Shown here one piece after another: positions 1-6,940 of a stretch of 64,000 bases of DNA (its first letter is position 1; the number at the start of each line of letters is the position of its first letter). The position numbers and the translations under genes were made by a program. Source of the stretch: JAJDTR01 sp965220415 (GTDB lineage: Bacteria; Poribacteria; WGA-4E; JAJDTR01); the NCBI GenBank assembly GCA_965220415.1, contig OZ244829.1, forward strand, positions 1,116,001 to 1,180,000, written 5' to 3'. Under the pieces are notes generated by a model. That model ran no database searches. It worked only from the letters and a program-made list of their open reading frames with translations, and was not told the DNA's origin.

Positions 1-603
1 GGTGTCGCCAGTGAGATTGCGCCTTCCCTTTCCATCTGCATTCATCACGAAAATATGACGAGGATCCTGCGCGCCGAATTTAGGAGCGGAGACAAACGCA
101 ATCTTGTGTCCATCCGGCGACCAAGCCGGATCGACATCCTGCATCTCGTGTTTTGTCAAATTTATCTCGTTATTGCCATCGGCATCCATCGCGTAGATTT
201 CCCAGTTGCCAACGACCCAACGGAAAGATGCAAAGGCAATCTTCGTGCCATCCGGCGTCCAACTAGGGCGGCGTTCAACAAAATTGTCACGGGTAAGTCT
301 AATCACGTTAGTGCCATCACTGTTCATCACGTACAGGTCAGGCGTAAGACCGCGTCGCGACGTGAACGTTATCCTTTTCCCATCCGGCGAGCCGGAAGGA
401 TGATCATCAGGTCCCGGGTGGTCGGTGAGTTGGACGAGATTGTCCCCGTTTACGTTCATGGAGTAGATGTTCCAGTTGCCATCCCAGTTGCCGTCGTGGT
501 TTGATGCAAAGACGATTCTCGGTTCGACTGCCTGCGCCGTGCCGTCCGGCGCAACCATTATCGCCAGTAACAGTAGATATCCAGATATCAGCTTGAATCG
601 CAT
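1..603 (-). CDS. TolB-like beta-propeller (PD40/WD40-like) exported protein, 3' part outside window
   Basis: The minus frame is open from an ATG at 603 to the window edge (201 codons, no stop seen). A strong Shine-Dalgarno (aaggagg) lies 6-8 bases before the ATG. The N-terminus is a signal peptide: R and K, a hydrophobic run, then a cleavage-like site near residues 24-26. The rest repeats a blade motif about every 42 residues: a 'SPDG/TPDGTKIAF' core followed by 'IYAMDADGNN', typical of TolB/PD40 propellers. At least four blades are visible. Such domains usually bind a partner protein or peptide in the periplasm. The target cannot be told from here, and no tol/pal genes are next to it. It is transcribed toward the window edge, away from the repeat-rich spacer to its right. 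Confidence 0.85.
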   Translation of the reverse strand, partial: MRFKLISGYLLLLAIMVAPDGTAQAVEPRIVFASNHDGNWDGNWNIYSMNVNGDNLVQLTDHPGPDDHPSGSPDGKRITFTSRRGLTPDLYVMNSDGTNVIRLTRDNFVERRPSWTPDGTKIAFASFRWVVGNWEIYAMDADGNNEINLTKHEMQDVDPAWSPDGHKIAFVSAPKFGAQDPRHIFVMNADGKGRRNLTGDT

Positions 604-619
604 TTTTCTCCTCCTTAGT

Positions 620-784
620 TGCAGGTAAAATGAGCAGTTTCTACCGTGCCTTGTTGTACACCTGTGGAATCTCTACGGGATTTGCTATCGCCTTCGCTAA
701 TCGCTCAGTTGAGGGATCTCTATCGCCCTCCTTAATCAGTCGGTTGATCGCATCCTACAAATGTACTTTTCAAACAAGCTCTAT
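620..784 (+). repeat. MITE-1 copy, left end eroded
   Basis: It matches the other MITE-1 copies from the 'acacctgtggaatctct' segment to the right terminus, which ends tacttttcaaacaagctc. Two core units (about 672-710 and 706-745) sit inside. The left terminus with cctgtttga is not recognisable, so this copy is probably degenerate. Confidence 0.6.
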
Positions 785-1139
785 AGGGCTTGCGCAGTTT
801 AACGCTCAAACTCCTGTAAATCGGCGATTCACAACCTTAGCATCCGTCTCTTGACAAAAAGGCAATCGGGCTGCCGCAAACCGAAGTATATGAGCCTTGT
901 ACTATTAGACACATTTGGGAAATCAGAAGTTGCACAACGAAGAAAAAAGTGTTGTCGCTGAGGTGAAGGTACAGAGTTAGTCTGGATTCGACTCCAGGCT
1001 ATTGCGTATCAGACTGGTCGAACGATTTATCAAGTCAAACACGGAATGTTGAGTGAATTTTTACGACAAGAATTGAATTCTCCTGCAATCAGTATGGTGT
1101 TTGCGTAAGTCCTAACTATCTAGCAATACACCACATTGA

Positions 1140-1190
1140 AAATCTTTATCGGGATCTACTATCGCCTTCGTTATCCAGTCACTTGATCTC
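1140..1190 (+). repeat. GATC-bounded 35-bp core unit
   Basis: Reads gggatctactatcgcctt, then ttatccagtcacttgatc. This is the same core seen about twenty times in the window. Next to it, 1190-1250 shares 'gagtgagttacttgct' and 'attattccgc' with the spacer at 4560-4680. Confidence 0.6.
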
Positions 1191-1299
1191 CTCTGGAGTG
1201 AGTTACTTGCTTGCGGAAAGAATTATTCCGCCAAGGGTAATAGGGGGCTACCAATAAATTCTGTAAACCAGAAAAATGGGTGCGGAGAGTAGGTAATAC

Positions 1300-1400
1300 A
1301 ATTTCAAAATATAAATGTTACAGCCGATTCGAGACGCGCAATGAATTGCGCCACTACGAACTCCTGGCTTTGTAACTTGTGGATTGCGAATTAGTATAAC
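1300..1400. repeat. Palindromic repeat, family MITE-4 (copy 1)
   Basis: About 100 bp repeated at 57087-57187 with roughly 85-90% identity by eye. The core runs from gttacagcc (1317) to ggctttgtaac (1376). An inner hairpin, gcgcaatgaattgcgc, lies at about 1336. No coding capacity. The only two copies found are 56 kb apart. Confidence 0.65.
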
Positions 1401-1532
1401 GTAAGTTGCTACTTACAAGATTATGGACATGTACCATCGTTTTTTATTGAAAATGACCCATTAATCGCAGAGATTTCGTAGCGTAAACTGTCAGTTTGCG
1501 CACGAGTTACGTACCAGAAGCACAATCTAACA

Positions 1533-1660
1533 GATCAAGCGACTGGATAAGGAGCAGGATTTGCTATCGCCTTCGCTAATCGCTCAGTTGATCCCTCAGG
1601 GGCTTTTAGAGGCTGGTGCGCAGTGCGCACCCTACAACTGTATTTTTCAAACAGGTTCCA
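1533..1660. repeat. Inverted core unit joined to a right half of MITE-1
   Basis: 1533-1556 holds a core unit in reverse orientation (gatcaagcgactggataagg). It abuts a direct core unit and a MITE-1 right end (caccctacaactgtatttttcaaacagg, written here only to show the join in two parts: 'caccctacaact' and 'tttttcaaacagg'). The head-to-head arrangement suggests rearrangement between copies. Confidence 0.5.
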
Positions 1661-1842
1661 ACAGTAGAAATTGGCTCAGAGTTGAAATCGACAGCGGCTA
1701 CCACCACCAACTGGTGGAAGGAAGTCCTAACATTTGCTTGGAATTGATAGATGGCAAGACCGGGAGTTCCGATGGGGTTGGTCAAAAGGAGGGAATTAAT
1801 GGATCGGCGGGTATCAGCTAAGCTGCGGGTAACTCATCGGGT

Positions 1843-2262
1843 TCAGAAGTTTGACTCTTCTTTATCATACGAATCAAATTCTGCATCATCATCGACTTTG
1901 ACATCCGGCACCTCAATCGTCGGCGCTTCTATCCAGAGCCGCTCAAGATTGAAATGCTTCCGTTTCTCGTCAAGAAAAATGTGCACGACAAAGTCAACAT
2001 AGTCCAATAAGACCCAATCCGACTGATGTACGCCTTCGCGGTGCCAAGGTCGCACGTTCCATTTCTCTTCCAACTCGTCCAAAACCGCATCGGAAATCGC
2101 TTCGACCTGGATATCGGATGTTCCACTGCAAATTGCGAAGTAATCTGTAAAAGATCCCAACTCCCGCAGATCCAATATAACGGGATCACGCGCGCGTCGG
2201 TTTAGCGCGGCACCAACTGCCGCTTGTACGATATCCACTGTAGGATATTCTGCCAAGGTCAT
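1843..2262 (-). CDS. rsfS: Ribosomal silencing factor RsfS
   Basis: 139 residues, close to the usual 105-130 plus an acidic tail. The family's conserved run is clear: 'VILDLRELGSFTDYFAIC' near residues 28-45, then SGTSDIQVEAISD, and 'WVLLDYVDFVVHIF' near residues 82-95. RsfS binds ribosomal protein uL14 on the 50S subunit and blocks subunit joining when nutrients are scarce. A Shine-Dalgarno aggagg sits 4 bases before the ATG at 2262. The gene follows nadD, yacG and yqeK on the same strand, the classic nadD-yqeK-rsfS order, but a 211-bp repeat element now separates it from yqeK. The last 25 residues (many D/E) are outside the conserved domain. Confidence 0.95.
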   Translation of the reverse strand: MTLAEYPTVDIVQAAVGAALNRRARDPVILDLRELGSFTDYFAICSGTSDIQVEAISDAVLDELEEKWNVRPWHREGVHQSDWVLLDYVDFVVHIFLDEKRKHFNLERLWIEAPTIEVPDVKVDDDAEFDSYDKEESNF

Positions 2263-2517
2263 TCCTCCTAAAAGCCTGTTTGAATAATCAGTAGCAAGTC
2301 ATTTTTGGTCATTTGTGGGAAGCTCCGTCATGTATTCAGTGTTGTCTGCTACCTACCTGTGGGATCTCTATCGCGCTCGATATTCACTCGTTTGAGGGGA
2401 TTTCTATCGCCTTCGCTAATCGCTCAGTTGATCCCTCTGGGGCTGTAAGAGGCTGGTGCGCAGTGCGCACCCTACATAATTTACTGTAGGATATTCTGCC
2501 AAGGTCCTGCCTCCTAA
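2237..2517. repeat. 35-bp direct duplication flanking a MITE-1 insertion
   Basis: 2237-2271 and 2483-2517 match at 33 of 35 positions. The left copy is the real rsfS ribosome binding site plus its first codons. The right copy ends in the native yqeK stop, and its ATG has become AGG. The two copies bracket the element at 2272-2482, as if insertion duplicated the yqeK/rsfS junction. Confidence 0.75.
2272..2482 (+). repeat. MITE-1 copy inserted between yqeK and rsfS
   Basis: It starts aagcctgtttgaataatc, like the left ends at 38174 and 59934, and contains two core units (2361-2436). It ends at caccctacataattt, lacking the right terminal inverted repeat. It carries 'gaggctggtgcgcagtgcgc', shared with 1600-1625 and partly with 60160-60178. 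Confidence 0.75.
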
Positions 2518-3154
2518 GCTTCATTCGCAATGTGTGAATTTTCAATCTCGCGCAACGCATCATTGTAGACGGCGAGGGTATCTGGATGAATGACTTTCCG
2601 TTGTCAACGAGATTGGAGATTTTGAATCGTGCCACCTCGAATACCGCTTGAGTAAGATTTTTGTCGGCTATCTTCCGCACCGCCCCCGCCTCCGGATATG
2701 TTCGATTCGGCTCGGAGAAATCCGCCACGAACAAAACCTTATCAACTAACGTCATAGACCTGCTGCCCTTGGTATGGCTTCGAACAGCGCTGAGGATTTC
2801 CTCATCGCCGACGGAGAAAATATCGAGCGCGAGTTCGGCTCCGATGAGTGCGTGCAACAGGGATGCGCTAATTCGTTCAAACTCATCAAGTTGAATCTGG
2901 TAGTCAGCGACAGCTTCGAATAGCTGACGCGTGTCCATCCATCTCGCGCAATCGTGCAACATTGCGGCAAGGTTCGCCTTTTGCAGATCCGCGCCGTGTT
3001 TGACCGCCAACTCCACCGCCGTATCACGGACGGATAGCACATGGCGGTAACACTTATCTTCCAACTTGGCTTCAAGGTACGCACCAATCTGAACGCTCTT
3101 TGGATGTGCGAGTAGCTCCGCTATGCTGGTATTGTCATCCTTCATCTTCATCAC
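2384..3154 (-). CDS. yqeK: YqeK-type HD-domain hydrolase, 3' end frameshifted
   Basis: HD-superfamily protein of the YqeK family, which hydrolyses Ap4A symmetrically to ADP. Metal-binding residues are visible: H near 38 ('CYRHVLSV'), the HD pair in 'AAMLHDCARW' near 65-74, H in 'SLLHALIGA' near 101, H in 'VRSHTKG' and D in 'LFVADFSEP'. The continuous frame runs into the downstream repeat and stops at 2384. The family C-terminus ('VIHPDTLAVYNDALREIE') is instead found one base out of frame, after an A-run at about 2592-2599, and ends in TAG at 2514-2516. So the ancestral gene is 2514-3154 and the tail from about residue 187 is spurious, either through a real one-base deletion or a sequencing error. 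Its start overlaps yacG by 20 bp. Confidence 0.9.
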   Translation of the reverse strand: MMKMKDDNTSIAELLAHPKSVQIGAYLEAKLEDKCYRHVLSVRDTAVELAVKHGADLQKANLAAMLHDCARWMDTRQLFEAVADYQIQLDEFERISASLLHALIGAELALDIFSVGDEEILSAVRSHTKGSRSMTLVDKVLFVADFSEPNRTYPEAGAVRKIADKNLTQAVFEVARFKISNLVDNGKSFIQIPSPSTMMRCARLKIHTLRMKLRRQDLGRISYSKLCRVRTAHQPLTAPEGSTERLAKAIEIPSNE

Positions 3155-3392
3155 TCAATTCGTCAACCTCGCCAGTCTCCACCAAAAGCCGTGCAAACAC
3201 CTCGCGTTCCTGTTCGGTCATGAAGTTCGTGTTAGCCAATTCGGTGCTTATCCGGTACTCTTGGTTGAGCCATTTGTTCAGGTCAATTGCTTTACACCGG
3301 GGGCTACAGAACGGAAAATGCCGCGGCAGATCCTTGCCACCTTCATATTCAAATTCAAAAGATTGCCCGCAGATGCTGCATTTATGTTTCAA
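3135..3392 (-). CDS. yacG: YacG-like zinc-ribbon protein
   Basis: 85 residues. Cysteines are arranged CSIC near residue 5 and CSPRC near residue 29, within the family pattern 'FPFCSPRCKAIDLNKWLNQ' followed by EYRI. YacG proteins are small zinc proteins; the E. coli member binds GyrB and inhibits DNA gyrase. The acidic tail (ELSDEDEG) overlaps the start of yqeK by 20 bp, suggesting translational coupling. It lies between nadD and yqeK on the same strand. The function in this organism is inferred from family only. Confidence 0.85.
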   Translation of the reverse strand: MKHKCSICGQSFEFEYEGGKDLPRHFPFCSPRCKAIDLNKWLNQEYRISTELANTNFMTEQEREVFARLLVETGEVDELSDEDEG

Positions 3393-3625
3393 TGCGATAA
3401 CCCCCGGTCCTTGAAACGCCCGCTCATTTCACCCAAAACCTAGTTCTCTTGAAAACACGTTTTTCACGATCCGGCAGGGCGCGTACCGCGCTTTCATCAG
3501 CCTCCACTAGCCCCAAAATAGATTGGAAAGCAATCCTCAATCTTCGGTTCTTCCGTCCTTCCATTCGGCTCGTGGTTTCTCATGAATCGTGAACCATGTC
3601 TTTCCATTCATCAACTCGTCCCAAA
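3393..3625. other. 233-bp spacer between nadD and yacG
   Basis: No gene, repeat family member or clear terminator was recognised. The genes on both sides are co-directional, so this may simply be a transcribed spacer. Confidence 0.4.
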
Positions 3626-4207
3626 TCACCTGTATAGTTTGTGCCGGTCAATATACTGCCGGACGGGCTCCGGCACCAAGTATCGAATTGACACTCCCTT
3701 TCTAACGTGCCGGCGAATTTTGGTCGCGGAAATATCGACCCCGGTAATTGGAAAAATCTGAACACGGCTGCGCAGCGTCGGGGGTACGTTGTCAAGATTG
3801 TAATTTGGGCGCGTGGTTGCTATGAAATGGCAGATGTCCAGCAGTTCGTCAAAATTCTTCCAAATCTTAAACTCAATCAGGGAATCCGCTCCGATAATCC
3901 ACGCCAATTCACAGGCACTCCCATAGAGCGTTTGTAGTTCCTTTACGGTCTGAATGGCGTATGAGGGGCCCGTTCTATCCAATTCTATTCGCGACACGTC
4001 GAAATGGGCATTATCCGATGTTGCCAATCGCGCCATTTGATAGCGATGCTCCGAGTCAATAATCTCGCCGTCATCCTTATGCGGTGGACGTGCGGACGGG
4101 ATAAAGAGAATCTTGTCGAAGTCCAACCGGTCATATACCTGTTCCGCGCTCAACAGATGTGCGTAGTGAATGGGATTGAATGTCCCACCCATAATCGCAA
4201 TTCTCAT
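3626..4207 (-). CDS. nadD: Nicotinate-nucleotide adenylyltransferase
   Basis: 194 residues from the ATG at 4207. It starts MRIAIMGGTFNPIHYAHL, which is the nucleotidyltransferase GGTFxPxHxxH motif. 'PSARPPHK' follows near residue 39, and the C-terminal signature reads ISATKIRRHV (ISSTxIR). The enzyme adenylates nicotinate mononucleotide to deamido-NAD in NAD synthesis. A longer GTG-started frame to 4267 adds 20 residues without homology, so the ATG at 4207 is preferred even though its ribosome binding site is weak. It is the first gene of the minus-strand run nadD-yacG-yqeK-rsfS. Confidence 0.93.
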   Translation of the reverse strand: MRIAIMGGTFNPIHYAHLLSAEQVYDRLDFDKILFIPSARPPHKDDGEIIDSEHRYQMARLATSDNAHFDVSRIELDRTGPSYAIQTVKELQTLYGSACELAWIIGADSLIEFKIWKNFDELLDICHFIATTRPNYNLDNVPPTLRSRVQIFPITGVDISATKIRRHVRKGVSIRYLVPEPVRQYIDRHKLYR

Positions 4208-4340
4208 CAAAAATCCGTGCCCGTACGAGTTTTCGGTGTTGCCGCGATGTTCCACTTCACGGTTCACTAGTCTCGGATTGCCTCGTTCATGCCGACTGCC
4301 GTTTCGTCATGGATCATCTCCCGACGACATCCTCGAACGC

Positions 4341-4370
4341 AGAGTGTGAGATGGTTTCATCTCACACTCT
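4341..4370. other. Perfect 13-bp hairpin upstream of nadD
   Basis: agagtgtgagatg is followed by a gttt loop and its exact reverse complement. It lies 134 bases before the nadD ATG. No T-tract follows on either strand, so it is not a typical intrinsic terminator. It could be a leader structure or operator. Confidence 0.5.
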
Positions 4371-4436
4371 GATGCTCGTATTTTACCACGAGAACAGGGG
4401 GCTTAACAAAGAAAACATGTCAGTGTTTAGTGACTA

Positions 4437-4957
4437 GTGGATCTCTATGGGAACTCTATCGCGTTCGCGGTCCGCTCGTTTGATCTTACCAAGTAACACT
4501 ATCTAGCAATACACCACATGGCGCTCCTCTGGAGCGCGGAGATTGGAGGCATCACGATTCTATTGACATTGCACTCCGTTGGAGTGAAATCCCTTCTACG
4601 AAAGAACACCTTCTCAAAGCCTGTCATAGATCAAAAAACGAGTGTTACTTGCTGAATGAATTATTCCGCTAGGGACAATGGGGTGCTACCAAGTAATACT
4701 TTTTCAAAGCTAGCCATAGATCAAAAAAAATGACTACCATTTGATAATTCGCTATACACATTGGGATCCCTATCGCACTCATTGTCCATTCGCTTGAGGG
4801 ATCTCTATGGGGCTACCAAGATTTAATTAGGTCGCGATTCGGAGATCGCGGGATTTCTATCGCAGTCACTATTCGTTCCTTTGAGGGATCTCTATCGCAT
4901 TCGCTATCCGCTCATTTGATCCTACAAAATTAGCAATTCTTAGCAGCGTGGAGTATA
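4437..4957. repeat. Cluster of core units and partial repeats
   Basis: Several GATC-bounded core units occur (4439-4488, 4762-4800, 4850-4890, 4885-4921). There is a pair of related segments with 'caaagc..gtcatagatcaaaaaa' at 4613-4640 and 4695-4725. The end of a MITE-2 element (gcagcgtggagtatag) lies at 4942-4957. The 'atctagcaatacaccaca' segment at 4500 also occurs at 1118. No gene is supported in 4268-5076. Confidence 0.6.
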
Positions 4958-5076
4958 GATTCGTAGCACTCGACTCCAGTAGTCAAGGGACTAAACAGTT
5001 ACGAAAACAGAATATCGCCAAATCTTTTGACGCCGCCAAAGCCCATAGGTTGCACGAACTGCGCTACGCGTTGCGC

Positions 5077-6081
5077 CTAACGGCGCTTCGGACGCGCAAT
5101 TTGCCCGGTTCGTCCGGATTCATAGATAGCATCCATCAGCTCGCACTGAATTATGCCGTTCAGAGCACTTGTACGCGGCTCGGCGCGCCCTAAGATAGCG
5201 TCAATCAGATTGTCGTCAGGCGAACCGGCATTCATCTCATCGGTAATCGGTGGCGAATCGAGGCGTTGAGCGCCGTCCCACACCTGAATCCATGAACTGC
5301 CCCATCCGTCCACGTCTATGCGTCCATTCTCAAAGACATATGCCATGTGAGAACCGCCGCTTGGACAGTTGCCGCTAATCATAATGCCGGCAAGAACGCC
5401 ATTTTCAAAACGGATATTAATGGACGAATTGACGTCCACGGGTGTATCTTGATTATCCAAGAAAGCGTGAACCTCTGCAACGTTCGATTCGACCGACCAA
5501 CATAGGCTGTTGAGTATATGCGCTCCACTGTCGTATGCTTGACCGCCGCCAGCGAGTTTTGCGTCTTGCCGCCACGTGCCCTTGGTTACGCCTTTCCAAT
5601 CTTGTGTAAGGTAGCCGGTTACCAGTTCCAATTTGCCAAAAGCGTCGTTGCGGATGCACTCCCGTATGTAGTAGAAGTTTGCTGCGCAAGGCGTATTGTA
5701 ACCAACGACAAATACCTTTCCGGTCTCCTCCACCTTCTTAGCAAGCGCGTAAGCATCATCGGCAGCCGTAACCATCGGCTTTTCCATCAGGACATGGCAT
5801 CCCGCGTCAAGAGCCTGCATGCCCTGCTGGAAGTGAAGTGCGTGCGGAGTGACAATGACCACGGCATCCGGTCTAGTTTCACCAAGCATTCGTCCCAGGT
5901 CATCATACTCCCGGGGACGCGGTTCGATTTCTTTGAGGTTGTTCTCAATGTAACGACCGGTGATTTCTGTGTTTATATCGCAAACGCTGACAATCTGGAC
6001 ATCAGGATTAACTTTTAATCGACCGGCGTGGGCACCGGACATGCCGCCGCAACCAATCATACCGATTTGAACTTTTGACAT
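5077..6081 (-). CDS. Gfo/Idh/MocA-family NAD(P)-dependent oxidoreductase
   Basis: 334 residues, the usual length. The N-terminal Rossmann fold begins IGMIGCGGMSGAHAG (GxGxxG-like, residues 6-20). The family EKP motif is at residues 100-102 (VLMEKPM). The C-terminal domain shows GGGQAYDSGAHILN (residues 178-191), with the D184/H188 pair typical of the catalytic region. These enzymes oxidise or reduce sugars, inositols and related polyols with NAD(P). The substrate cannot be read from sequence. The ATG at 6081 has a good gaggag site. It is a single-gene unit flanked by repeat-rich spacers. Relatives are numerous in genomes that degrade host or algal polysaccharides, which fits the glycosidase-like gene downstream. 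Confidence 0.9.
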   Translation of the reverse strand: MSKVQIGMIGCGGMSGAHAGRLKVNPDVQIVSVCDINTEITGRYIENNLKEIEPRPREYDDLGRMLGETRPDAVVIVTPHALHFQQGMQALDAGCHVLMEKPMVTAADDAYALAKKVEETGKVFVVGYNTPCAANFYYIRECIRNDAFGKLELVTGYLTQDWKGVTKGTWRQDAKLAGGGQAYDSGAHILNSLCWSVESNVAEVHAFLDNQDTPVDVNSSINIRFENGVLAGIMISGNCPSGGSHMAYVFENGRIDVDGWGSSWIQVWDGAQRLDSPPITDEMNAGSPDDNLIDAILGRAEPRTSALNGIIQCELMDAIYESGRTGQIARPKRR

Positions 6082-6181
6082 ATACAGACTCCTCGCTGAT
6101 AGAAAATTTGGCTCATGCTATAGAATGAGCGTCTGGTTAATACTTGACAGTAATGTGTCGCCTTGGTAGTAAAGTTGTAAG

Positions 6182-6352
6182 GTAGTTGTTTAGTCCATCG
6201 GTCTGGATTTGCCAATCTAGACCGAGCTGGGCAGGGAACGCGCCGAGTAGGGAAGTACAATGCTAATTCCCGCTAATCGGGGGCTTACATGCCCAGACCG
6301 GACGTGCGACGATCTGTAATACTACGAACCAAGCGATGCGCTAAACAGTTAC
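6182..6352. repeat. MITE-3 copy 1
   Basis: 171 bp bounded by inverted ends: gtagttgtttagtccatcg at 6182-6200 and its counterpart cgatgcgctaaacagttac at 6334-6352. An inner hairpin, ggtctggatttgccaatc (then tagacc), lies near the left end. It is repeated almost base for base at 52629-52800. It carries no open frame of note. Confidence 0.8.
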
Positions 6353-6566
6353 GTTGTAAGACGAGGGAGGGAATCGAAACGGACAACACTTGCAAACCGT
6401 AACGTGGTAATGGCATTTATCTTTGGCAAGCATCAACCTTGTAGACCAAGTTTTTAGGTCGTTTGAGGCAGTGATTCACTCCTCCCAATCAACCAATGAC
6501 GCACGGGACAATGAGCCTCGCCCAATTATATCGGTACGCCCCACAATGTCAATCTAAAAGTAAGTT

Positions 6567-6789
6567 GTAATTGTTTAGTTCAGTTCGGAACTTACGCGCC
6601 AATAGGAAATCGCGACCTAGAGATCGCTCCTACATTACGATCAGGGATCTCTATGGGAATTCTATCGCATTCACTATCCGCTCATTTGATCACTCACTAT
6701 CCGTTCGCTTGATGGTGTAGGAACAGAGATTAAACTGCCGCACGACGAACCAACATTCCCAAAACAGATTGATAGACTAAACAGTTACA
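6567..6789. repeat. MITE-3-like ends enclosing other repeats
   Basis: Left end gtaattgtttagt (6567-6579) and right end actaaacagttac (6777-6789) are MITE-3 termini. The interior carries a MITE-2 fragment (gcgacctagagatcgctcctac, 6611-6632, given here as its recognisable segment) and core units at 6645-6715. The layout suggests nested insertion. Confidence 0.55.
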
Positions 6790-6940
6790 GTAAGTTTAAC
6801 ATAGTGAGAATGACGGTGTTCCATGTCCCGTTTTTCCGTTGCCTTTCCCCATCCGATCATGCTATGCTATCGCCAAGTGGGACTCGATTTTCAGGAATTC
6901 TATTTGAGACTCTACATCGACGATTGGTCCGATTCATTCC

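Larger units (their letters stand above)
604..1842. other. Repeat-rich non-coding spacer
   Basis: About 1.2 kb without a convincing gene. Short open frames here run through repeats and lack ribosome binding sites. It contains an eroded MITE-1 copy, a palindromic repeat shared with 57087-57187, and several copies of the roughly 35-bp GATC-bounded core in both orientations. Those elements are listed separately. Confidence 0.7.
6082..6940. other. Repeat-filled spacer between divergent genes
   Basis: 859 bp. It holds two MITE-3-type elements (6182-6352 and 6567-6789) and fragments of other families. No gene supported. Confidence 0.6.

Noticed and set aside
55..504. Plus-strand open frame over the TolB-like gene
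   Set aside because: It is the shadow of the minus-strand propeller gene, whose repeats explain the long open frame.
604..1842. CRISPR array
   Set aside because: The repeated cores are not evenly spaced by unique spacers, occur in both orientations and are scattered over the whole window; no cas genes.
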